Origin: Campylorhamphus procurvoides
Lineage: Eukaryota; Chordata; Aves; Passeriformes; Dendrocolaptidae
Assembly: GCA_013396655.1 (NCBI GenBank)
Contig: WBMV01005958.1
Location: forward strand, 186,001-250,000
Length of the DNA: 64,000 bases
Direction: 5' to 3'
Shown here: positions 48,801 through 58,920 of the stretch, one piece after another
How positions within the stretch are numbered: the stretch's first letter is position 1
How the letters are laid out: each line of letters starts with the position of its first letter
Notes under the pieces: generated by a model
Seen by the model: the letters and a program-made list of their open reading frames with translations, nothing else
Database searches by the model: none
Told to the model about the DNA's origin: nothing
Translations under genes and position numbers: made by a program

Positions 48801-50975
48801 TCCCATTTTTGGCAGAAAAAGACAGTGAGTGCCTGGGAAACAATAAAAATCAACCTCTCAGTCGCCTTGGGTGGGGCACACAGGGCACCTGAGCTCCACC
48901 AGCTCCTGTTTGTCCAGCTCCTGCAATAGCTGCCTGACACATTCCCGGTTGCTCCGGAGCTTTGTTTTCGTCAACCAACACCCATTTGCGCTATTTGCCA
49001 AACAAACGGGGGCTCATCAGCGAGTGCCATCGGTCCCACTCCCGTTTTCCCTTTCAGCTGCCTCTGCGGGCTGGGGAGCAGCCGAGTTCAAACAATCTGG
49101 GCTTGGGCATCAGCCTGGGAGGAGATAGAGCATTAATGAATTTAATAACACCAAACAGATCAAAGCTTTCAAATTCCATCATAAAATAATATCCCTGAGG
49201 CACCAATCTGTGATACTACAGGACTCCAACATGAGGTGAAGAAACCTGTGGCTGCAGTCTTCTGAAATTTTTCCCAAGTGTTTAAAAAGGTATGAAAATC
49301 CGCATTTTATTTTATTTATTTTTATTTTATTCCATTCCGGCTTTGAACCAGGAGGAGCTGAACAACAGCTGTGGGAGCAGGGAACGGGGCAGGGAGAACC
49401 CTGTTTTTTAAAATAAAATGAAATAAAGTATTATTTTTAATTCAATGCCTTTCTCTCTCTCTTTTCCATGTTTAATGCATGGATACACAGCATACTTTTG
49501 GGGCAACAGCTCAAAGCCACTGAGTCAGAAATAAGCCTGGTTGCACCTAAAAATCTCTTGTTAACAACCTCAGTGGGGACTGTCTGGATGTTTCGGGTGC
49601 TCCAGAGCTGCAGGATTCTTGAATGGTAAGATAAGATAAGATGATAAGATTTTGTAAGGTAGCCAACACGGAACACAACAGGGACGGCAAGGGCAGGGTC
49701 TCCTGGTACGAGGGGCTTCAGTGCTGGTGGGAATGGCTGGATCTGTTCAGGCATCACAAGGGAATGGGGGTTGTTTTGTCCACAAATAGGCTGGACAAAA
49801 GCTCTGAAATAACTCAGCATCTATTTTTAACTCCCTTCTTGCAGGAATTTCGCAGCGCCTGGCGCCTGGTGGCACACTGGCATGCACACGGCATGCATGG
49901 CACTCCCAGTGCGAGTCTGGGGGCAGGATAATGTCATTTGGAATAACGAAGCCCCCTCTGGTCTGGAGATGCTGAAGGTGTTGGTCAGTAAAGGGTTTCT
50001 ATACGTCCTGTCCTGTCAGCTGCTACTCTGCATGCTGTAAGTCTTCCTACTGATTTTTCATAGGAAACAAAACCCAGGACAAGCCCTTACGGCAAACGAC
50101 AGATGAGTCTTGTCCTTCCCACCACCCGGTTGTCACCCTTTCACATTTGCCCCTGGGCCTGTTCCCACTGCTATAATTAACGGCAAATCAGGTGTCAGCT
50201 TGCTCTGTTGGACATGGCCGTAGAAATTCTTGGCACGGCGCTCTTCCTTTCGAGGCTGGAAGCCAAGCGCTGGAGACACGGCAGAAAAACAGCTCATTAT
50301 GCCTGCAGTGGGGTGAGAGCCTTCCGCTTCTCCCCTGTGCGCTCAGGGCTGGATCCAGGACCGAGTTCAGACAAAGTGACCACAGTTGGACATCTGTGCT
50401 CACCTTGCAGAGTGGGAGAGTGTCACAGTACTATGCCAGGCTCATCTGGCTCCCACTGTCTGCACCCATGGTCTGGCAGGTCCCCTGCAGCCAAGAGGAT
50501 GGAGGTGGACCTTGGAATGCTGGCAATGGGGGGCCTGACGTGGGTCTGGGAGTCTGGAAAGGATGGAGCTGGGTCACTGGGTGATGAGCCTCCCTTGCTC
50601 CCCCACCGAGGCTGACCAGCCATGCTAACATCAAAACTTCCTAGCCTGGAGGATTTAGGGACTAGCAGAGCTGGTGACTTCTCCTGTGGGTCTGGTGAAA
50701 CATCTCAGGAGAGGTTTGGTGACTGACTGTCAGCTGGAGGTGAGGGGAGAGAGATGGTTACCAGGTCACTCCACTTGGCCAGGCAGAGCATGAAGAGGTG
50801 TTTGACCAGCCAGTAGTTAGGCCTTAAATATTGGACACACAGAAAGAAAGGACATGCACTGGGGCATGGTGAACCTGAAAATGAAAAGAAACAATCACGG
50901 AGTTTAAGAACAAGACTAAAGGAGTTATTATGATTTCTCTGGTTTCTCCACCAGTAGATCACCAGTTTTTCCTAA
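48801..50975. other. Intergenic, no gene seen
   Basis: No exon of a known gene was recognised. A small (AGATA)-type run at 49629-49648 contains three WGATAR motifs. The overlapping open frames at 50192-50615 on both strands have no recognisable content. Confidence 0.5.
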
Positions 50976-50984
50976 TCTGCAGAA

Positions 50985-51260
50985 AAACAGAGGCCAGCAA
51001 GGACCACTGGAGGTCCCTCCTCCAACTCCTCAGGGCAAAGGTTTTCATCTCCCAAACGGAGATCCCACAGCCTCTCTAGGCTCCACTGTTGGAACACCCT
51101 CACGGAAAACATATTTTTACCTTTTATCCAACTGGCACTTCTCATCTTCCACCTTGTGCTCATTTCCTGCCCTTGTCCTTCCCCTGCACACCTCCAAGAG
51201 GAGCCTGGCTCCAGCTCCACCTCTGCTACTGCATTTGCCTTTGCTGGGCTTTGTGAGGGT
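50985..51260 (-). mobile_element. CR1-like LINE fragment (-), shared by the duplicon
   Basis: Reverse of the element at 2533-2848: CCAAGAGGAGCCTGGCTCC, CTTGTCCTTCCCCTGCACAC and GGAGATCCCACAGCCTCTCT. It is present at the equivalent place in both duplicon copies, so it was inserted before the duplication. Confidence 0.6.
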
Positions 51261-51699
51261 CCTGAGGGACCATTTCTAGGGATGAAGTTGTCTGGTCTCC
51301 CCTCTGCATAACTCCTGTTCTCAGTCATGTGGAAGGAACTGAAACTGACATGTCTTAATACAAAATCCCAGATTATGACAACAGGGAGTGCCTTCAGGCA
51401 GTTAAGAGACACATGCTTAAGTACAGTAGGTTATGCTTCATGCAACGAGGCACACAGAATTTTAGTATTTACTTTAAAGATAAGTTTAATTCAAGGTAAC
51501 ATTAGAATCCAAATGAGAAGGGAAATACATAATATCCTCATGGAGTTAAGCAGTAGCAGAGGCTTAAGCTGAAAGAGAAGGTTAATCCTTAGTTGTAGGG
51601 TAATTTAACCACAAATTAGAACAGTGAATTTATCTATGCTAAAAATGTCCATCTTCTATCCCCACCCATCACAAAAAAGTAATTTGGCTGTATACTTAC

Positions 51700-51755
51700 T
51701 TAACAACTACCTCTATATCTATTTCTTGCATCTGCAATTCTGTATTAAAAATGCG
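51700..51755 (-). pseudogene. Copy of the 56-bp VPS54 exon
   Basis: Same length as the parent exon (2023-2078), with AG acceptor (51757-51756) and gtaagt donor (51699 downward) preserved. Frame is open: RIFNTELQMQEIDIEVVV plus two bases. Fourteen of 56 bases differ and 8 of 18 full codons change amino acid (only 3 silent), which suggests neutral drift rather than constraint. Confidence 0.88.
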
Positions 51756-51828
51756 CTATCAAATTTAAAGTGGAAAAAAACAGAACAAAAATAAAATCTG
51801 AGCTTTCTTCTCACTGCTGAGTTTCTTA

Positions 51829-51845
51829 ACACACACACACACACA
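51829..51845. repeat. (AC)n microsatellite
   Basis: A run of about 8 AC units near the outer edge of the VPS54 duplicon. It is not present in the parent copy, where TTATTATATATTTTA stands at the matching place. Confidence 0.8.
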
Positions 51846-51880
51846 TTAATCCCTCAGTTAAATAAAGAAAAGAAATACAC

Positions 51881-53556
51881 AAGGAAGACCCACTTGCATC
51901 ATTTAATGCTGTGGTTGTCCAGCAGCCCTGCCCTCCAGGGCATACCAGGGACTGTGCCTGGGCTTCTGCAGCAGGCCCAGCTTTGCACAACTCGCTTCCT
52001 GCCAATGTCCCCTGGAGCGAGGTGACCTTTTTTTTCCAATTCAGTGCATTTTTGATTTTTTTTTTCTTGCACAGTTACTCAACCAAGTGGTTTCTGAGAA
52101 AAATGAAGCCCATCCTCACAAGCCTGTGTGCAGCAGCACAGTGGAATCTGTCCCAGAGAAGGAATGGTGTTTTTAGCCAACTCCTAGCCCTGCAATGCTG
52201 CAAAACCAAGCAGAAGACCAAACACACTGTCCAAGTGACCCTTTTTTGCCCCCTGAAATGCATAAAATTAATCCATTTCCCTTTTATTTCTTGCAATGGC
52301 TGTGCCCCTTACTGGTAGACCACCAGCCTCCTTCCCAGGCATCTGCAGGGTTATATACACCACTACTGGAGTAAGGAGCAAAATGCCACCTTTTCTCAAG
52401 CACGTAAAACTTCTCAAGGCCACCAGATCTTTCCTGGGCCCCTGTGGTTTGACTGGCAGAAGTGTATCCTTGGATGGCAGTGCTGCCAAGCACCCTGGGG
52501 ATGGAGCAGCCCCAAGGGAGAGCGGTGGACTCCAGGTTTTCACCTGTGCCATGTCCTCAGTGCTGCCTTTGAGGGGAGCCAGCAGAAAAAAAACTGGACC
52601 CACTGCTTTGTTTTGTGCTAGCAGGCTGCAATTTGGGGTGACAGGATGGGGAAGATCCTACAGAAAGGCACGACTGAAGCTGCTGCACCCCAAAACTTCA
52701 TTGGCAACGTGAGGCTTCCCAAGAGCCTCTCCACAGCTGCTTCTCATAGACATGACACGTGGTGTAAATACCGCCTGCGTGAGGTCACACTGCAGTAACT
52801 TCACACAGGAGGAATGAGGTGTCCTCGTGTGTTTTTGGCAGGCTCTTGCTGGACCAAATTCAGAATGGCCTCAGGCCTGGGGCCATGGTTCAGTGAGGTT
52901 ATCCTGCCCCTGGGGAAATCTGCAAGGAACCTGTGGGACATTTTGACCCCCTGATGTCCTTCAGGTACTTATATTTAAGGAGATTTGGGAGGAAGGTAAG
53001 AAACCCCAGCAACTAACACATCTCAAGTTATAGAGTAGTTATCATTGACTTGCTGCCTTCGTTTTGTTTTACTTTTAGACCTGCTCATTTTGGGCACACT
53101 CTCTGAAAATATAGTCTATAATAGGAAGGAAAAGATCATGTATTTATTGCTCCAAAGGAGCATGTTTCTCATCTCTTTCATGTCGCTTTCTAGCCAAGTC
53201 ATCCACTGCCAGGGCAAGCTCCCTGGAGCCCTTTGGAAATGCTCTCGAGGATTTTTGTGGAAGGACAGTGAGTTCCCACATACCTGCCATGCTTTTTTAC
53301 TCCTTCTTCAGCGGAAATGGGTGCGTTTTCATCCTTTTAGTTCTTGTCTGCTCCACACTGGACTTCCCAGCTCCATCTCTGGTGAAACGATCCTTCTTCA
53401 CAGATTCTCCTGCTTAGTAAATCCTTTTATGTAAGACCATGTTTGCTTCCCTTCCATAGTAAGGGAGAGATGAAAGAATTCAGCTGGAACCCCTGCTAAA
53501 GGAGACAAGCCAAAACATCAGAAAACAATTTATTTTTAGCAGCCACACTATACATT
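51881..53556. other. Intergenic, no gene seen
   Basis: No recognisable exon, RNA gene or repeat family. The VPS54 similarity does not continue here, so the neighbouring VPS54 exon at 45-152 was not co-duplicated. Confidence 0.5.
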
Positions 53557-53636
53557 GGTGTCCCTGCCCAGTGTCGGTGGAGTTGGAAATTTAAGGTCCC
53601 TTCCAACCCATCCCAAATCACTCTGTGATTCTATGA
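53557..53636 (+). mobile_element. CR1 3' tail fragment (+)
   Basis: GGTGTCCCTGCCCAGTGTC, AAGGTCCCTTCCAACCCATC and the tail CTGTGATTCTATGA. Only about 80 bp of the CR1 3' end is left. Confidence 0.85.
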
Positions 53637-55221
53637 CATTGCCACCATAATGCTGTTTTGGTGGTAAAGTCAGGATCTCAGATGTGTTTGGATGACACAT
53701 CACAGCTGTTCAGGCTTTGCCTGTGGCAGCACAAATCCTCTCAGAGCACTATTTCCTGCCATCTTTGCCACCCAAGCTTGGGGTGGAGAGAGTTAAAATT
53801 TTCCCCACAGTAGTGTTCTTTGAATGTTGGATGATAAATCTGTTGGATAATGGATCTGTTAATTTTAATACATGTTTAATGTTTTGTCCATTTTCAAGGA
53901 GATGCTTACCAGGGTACCACCCATACCTTTGTTGAGGTCCTGAAGGATTCCTGAGGGCAATCATGGTCCATCCTGGTGGCCCAGGCGGTGACAGTGGAGA
54001 AAACATCTGGAGGGGAGCAAACAAGCAGCCTCATGCCACAGAGTGAGTCTCTTCTCCAAACCAAAGCCATACAGGAGGACTCCAGCAAAAATAAAAGTGA
54101 GCCATGGGTGAACCTCAAAACCTCTCGAGAGGACAGGGTGGCACCTCCCCAGAGAAGGAATTTTTCATTTCTTCATCAGAAATAGTGACTCCAAGGCTTG
54201 TGAGTCCCTCCCATGCTGCTCTGGACGCTGGGCAGCAGGGGAGGGGATGACATCTGTGCCCTGGTTGTCAAGCAGCATCATGTCCTGGGAGGGCATCGGG
54301 GGTGCTGGAGGAGGCTCAGAAGGGAGTGGTGCAATACTTTTCCCATTAATCATTTACCACCCAGAGATGTTTTCTGCAGCAGAAGCAAATGGTCCTAGTG
54401 CACACATTTGGGTTTTCCACAGCACTCCAGAGTGATTTGCTGCCCAGCATAGTGTGTGCATAAGAGGCACTCGAGCCCATCCGGGCACAGATTAAGCCTG
54501 TGCTACAGCTTGTGTCCTCCTTGATGTGGGAAGCTGGTCTCAGGCTGATCTTACTCATCTGGCTGCAGCAGACCTCTGGCAGCCTACAGAAAGCCATCCA
54601 CACCTCCACCACCCAAATTCAGGAGCGGGTGTCCATGAGGAAGTCCTTGTGGAGGTTGTATGTGCAGGGATAGCTAAATCTCAAAGTCCTGGCTAAGCTT
54701 CTTATGCAGAAGCAAAAGTGTGCATTGACTTCAGCCATGGAGTGAAATATCACAAACATAAAGCCAGATCTTTCTGTTCTGGGCGCATTTTCATTGAGGG
54801 GACATCCAAATGTTTTGAATTCAGATCAAGTTTCTACTAGAGTAAGCATGCAACGAGCCCCAAAATAACCCTGGTAAAGGGAAGCACAGTGAATGATTCC
54901 TAAGGATCATTGCTCAAAAAGAGAGGGCAGGATAGGAAACCAGGTCTCTGAATGTGTGACTTCTGGACAAGATGAGTCCAGTGAGCAGTCTGAGTGAGCA
55001 GCCTCCTGCCAGGCAGCAGAGAGAGCCACAGCGGCTGAAGGACAGGAGGCCTGGGGTGTCTCCACTGCCTTGGACTATGCTTATTACCAGCACCATATAA
55101 TGTCATATGCTCCAAGAGTTGGTTTCTGTCCCATCAACAACTGGGACAGAAAGTGCTGAAAGGCAACAGCACTTCCCATTCTGCAATTCAGTCCTGATCA
55201 TGTTCCACCAAAAATATTTAA
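53637..55221. other. Intergenic, no gene seen
   Basis: No coding exon or repeat family was recognised. Longest open frames are 91 codons or fewer with no family resemblance. Confidence 0.5.
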
Positions 55222-55278
55222 TGGTTGGACTCAATGACCTTGGAGGTATTTTCCAATCCATGATTCTGTGATTCTATG
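55222..55278 (+). mobile_element. CR1 3' tail fragment (+)
   Basis: GGTTGGACTCAATGACCTTG, TATTTTCCAATCCATGATTC, then TGTGATTCTATG, the final part of a CR1 3' UTR. Confidence 0.85.
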
Positions 55279-58200
55279 CATAGGTGGGTGCTCCAAAGGC
55301 AGGCTTTTCACCTCACCTAAACCACACCTGACTTATCCAAGAACACTTTCCCTTCCCCCCCCCCAGTTTCATTAAGCCATGGGGTGAAACACCAGTAAGT
55401 TTAGTCTTCTGCCACATGGTTTTACCGGAGAAATCCAGGAACAGCCAGAAATGTTTTACGAGCTTATCAAAGGCAATAAATGTTCTCTGCGTGAGTGAAG
55501 AGGCTTTTGAAGGAGTTTGGCTGCACTGATGGAGAACTAGCTCTGCAACACAGGCAGGGTCCCCGAGCTTTATCCGTAGCTGTGGGAAACGACCTCAAAA
55601 GCCGCCAAGTTCAGGCTGTGGAGAGACTGCGACGGGACGGCCGCATCACAGGGTAGAGAGGAGCCAGGTTCTCACTGAATACAAATTGCAAGGAGAAGCC
55701 AAATCCTGCAGCTTTCAGTAAAAAAAGCTTGGGAAATGATTCGCTGGGGAGGGCATGCCACGGGGTTTGTGGCGTTGCCAGTTGGAAGCCTCAAACAAGG
55801 AAAGCAACAAGTTGATTTACTGTGATGGAGAATGTGCTGGGCCACATTCCTGTGTGTAGCAGTGAGGGGACGATGCTGTTGGCTTTGTCAGCCACAGAGA
55901 TTTGACCAAGTGCTGGGCCAGGCAGTGGCTGAAAGTGCTCTGTAAGGGTTATATGTAAAATATGACCAAGCTAGCCTGACCTTTGCCATCTCTTGTCCAT
56001 GCTCCACCACAATGAGCTTTAGGACAGGGGTTGCCATCCTGTCCCTTTGGGGAATTAGGGACTGAAAAGTTTTTTTAAAAAAAATTAATTTTTTTTCATT
56101 TAAGGAGAAATAGGCTGAAATACTTAAGATCAGAAAGTCTCATGGCCACACGAGAGGTTAAACTGGCAGGTACTGCTGCCCCAGGGGACGTGCTATTTTT
56201 GCTTGGTGCTGTTCCTGCTGAGCCTGGAGTTCAAGGGACTAATCCCTCATCCCAGCAGCTCCTTGGCTGGTGGCAACTCTGCCCAGCCCAGCACAGGTGC
56301 CAGTTGTCCTCCCTGCCCTCTGTCCCACTGTCTGGCCTGAGGTGGCTGCATGACCAACCCTGCCCCCAGCTGGGGAACCATCACCCTGCTTTGTCACAGC
56401 CACTGGTTCCCTGTCCAGAGGGGGCTCTGACCACCTGGGAATGCAGTGGGGTGCTGCAGTCCCCCAACCTGCAAGAATCCACATGCCAGACCCTTTGGAG
56501 CACATCCTGGAGGGGGAGAGGTCCAAAAAGCTGGCATGGCAAGGCAAGAGCTGGTTAGGGCAGCCTGTAGGGCTGCTGGAGCACCGCTCTGTGTTCCTGC
56601 TTGTTCGGGATCCTTCTTTTCGGGGTCTCCCATGAGGAATGCAGTTATTACAGCAAGTATTTATGGGCAGAGAGTGCATGCAGCCCTTCCAACCCCTTGC
56701 AGGCCTGCACAGCCCTACATGCTCTACATGGTGCTGCAGGACCAAGGCTGCAACGCCTGCACTGCAGGGCTTGGTGCAGCAGCATCCTTGCTGCTACAGA
56801 CATTTTCTTACCTGCCCAGCAGCAGAAAACCTCGCAACAGGCATTAAAATACTGACTTCTCAAGTGACACCTCCAGGATTGTGCTGTACTTTTTCAGCTT
56901 CTCAAGTCTCTGCCAGCATCACCATCACCATGTGTTGGTTGCAACCCCGTGGGACAGTAGATTTCTTCTGAATAATTGGGAAGTGGGGACACAAAGGCAC
57001 ACAGCTGGGAACACGACAGCTTGTCAGGAAATAAGCATAGAATTCTTTCCTGGAGATGGAAGTTTGATGAGATCAGCTGATGAATTCAGCTGAATGCACA
57101 GAGCAACTTTTGCATTTTTTAGAGGCCTGGAAGACTGGAAGCTCCCATAAACTTTAATGAGATTCTTCTGCAAAACCATTAGTAGAAGCTGTTGAAAAGC
57201 AAATTGTAGCCATTTATGGGGACCCAAGAAACTCCAGCAGCTATTCACTCAACAAGAGCTGGCGAAGCACCCTCCCTTTCAAATGTCATACCATGTCAAG
57301 AACTCCTTTCTTTCTCTTGTCAGGCTCCAATTAATTTTGACAAGGATGGACATATTTTTTTTTTCCCAAGCCGCTTCTCTGTGGACCAGTCTGGAGCTGG
57401 ATTCAGCTGGACAGATCACAGACTGGGCACTGGACACCACGATTTCCCAGGGGAAACCATGGTCCTTAGCAAACCAAGACCTCACCTGATGGATCTGAAA
57501 GGATGATGTAAGAGATGGCCTTCAGGAAGCCCAATTGCTGGGCAATTGGATCTTTTAAAGCTGATTTAGAGAGACTCTAAGTGGGTATGACTTTTGAACA
57601 TATCAAATGGCTTTTTAATCCCTTCAATGAAACCTGGGGAGAGCGTAAATTTCTTAGGGGCTCGACTCTCCTGTTAAAGAAAGGCACAATACCTCTCAGC
57701 CTTTCCCAGATAAGAGAGCAAGTCTAGCATGTCACCCTTCACCTTCAAGCTTTGTCTACAGGGCTGAGTCATTACTGCAGCTAATTAGAGACTTCAAGCT
57801 GATTAGGAGAATTGTAGTAAGTGGAGTTACAAAATCTCTGGGCCTGATACGCCTTAATACAAAAGCCACTTTACACTGACCCAGCCTTAAAATACCCTAG
57901 GATGATGCAAAGTGCTCTTAAAGCAAATGGGATGAGTCCATCTGCATTTGGAGGGACTGGCACATGTCACAGACCCCCATCATCTGAGGCTGATGGGGCT
58001 CTCAGGGGATCCATCTGCCCCCCAGGTGAGATGAAAGCATCTTTCTAGTCAAAGAGAGTCAGGTCTTTCTCAACAAATAAAACCAAAACAAAGTACATTC
58101 AGGCAACTACCTGAAGAGCTGACTGTTATCAATCCAATTAAAGCATAATAAACATGTTGCTGAGTCCACTTGCAGGTGCCTCTAGGGGTGTCTTAACAAG

Positions 58201-58899
58201 CCAGGAAAACTCCCCTCTGGGTCAGTTCTGCCTAATTTCCGTCACTGGATACTCCTCAAACTTTAGGCACATTTTAAATGGAATACAAACCTGAAAAGAA
58301 AAGCTCAACTTTTTCATATTAGTTATACAAAGAAAGGAAAGCATCTTCCTATATTGTTTTAAAATAAATCAGCAGATTGTCCACAGAACAACTTTTGAAC
58401 CAAAATTTCCAGGGATGCACAATGCTTTTGTGGCCTGGAGGGGGACCATTTGGGTTACAAGGTGCCAGTGCTTGCCCCTAACAGGGAAGAACCACCCTCC
58501 CCAAAGATGAGAGGATCCTGCCAGTCCCAGCTGTCCGAGAGCTGCTTCATCCTCACCCATCAGGTCCTCCCACAAGCTGCCAGTGGTGTGTCCCAAAGTG
58601 GAGGACAACACACACGTGGCCATAATCTTTGCAGAGAAAGGAAGTTGGAAGGGAAGCCTTATCTCTGGGCTAAGCACAGCTCCAAAAATATGACAGCAGT
58701 CATGAGACCCGCGACCCTCGTCACCCGATGTAAGGTTACTGCCCTGGTGACATTTGGATTACACCATCATCTATCACAACTTTGAGTCAGCAAATAAGTG
58801 CAGCCAATGGTTCAGGTTTCCCTGCCAGTAAAATAACGCAGGAAAAGCGGTTTGCAAGCAAACATGCACCATCCAAACCCAACAGCTCCCCCAGCCTGT
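55279..58899. other. Intergenic, no gene seen
   Basis: A moderately GC-rich stretch at 56140-56860 has several overlapping open frames on both strands (up to 168 codons, 56239-56745 antisense), which is expected from GC-rich, stop-poor sequence. None matches a known family. Confidence 0.5.
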
Positions 58900-58920
58900 G
58901 GGGCAGGGAGGGAGGGAGGG
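58900..58920 (+). repeat. G-quadruplex motif (GGGA repeat)
   Basis: GGGG, CA, GGG, A, GGG, A, GGG, A, GGG: five G-runs with loops of 1-2 bases, a canonical G4 pattern. No neighbouring gene is visible to connect it to. Confidence 0.75.

Larger units (their letters stand above)
50980..51880 (-). pseudogene. Inverted diverged copy of a VPS54 intron-exon-intron segment
   Basis: Reverse complement is collinear with VPS54 at about 1890-2850. Anchors in the same order: the exon copy (51700-51755), CTATCCCCACCCATC (51658-51672), CACAGAATTTTAGTATTTA (51452-51470), CATTTCTAGGGATGAAGTTG (51271-51290), and the CR1-like block down to about 50980. Many substitutions and small indels show it is old. It lies about 49 kb from its source, beyond UGP2, on the opposite strand. 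Confidence 0.88.

Noticed and set aside
50705..50962. 85-codon - strand ORF beside the duplicon with an acceptor-like TTTTCATTTTCAG
   Set aside because: The acceptor phase does not fit the duplicated exon's donor phase, and the peptide has no family resemblance.
56239..56745. 168-codon antisense ORF with overlapping + strand ORFs
   Set aside because: GC-rich, stop-poor sequence gives long frames in several registers at once; no recognised protein.
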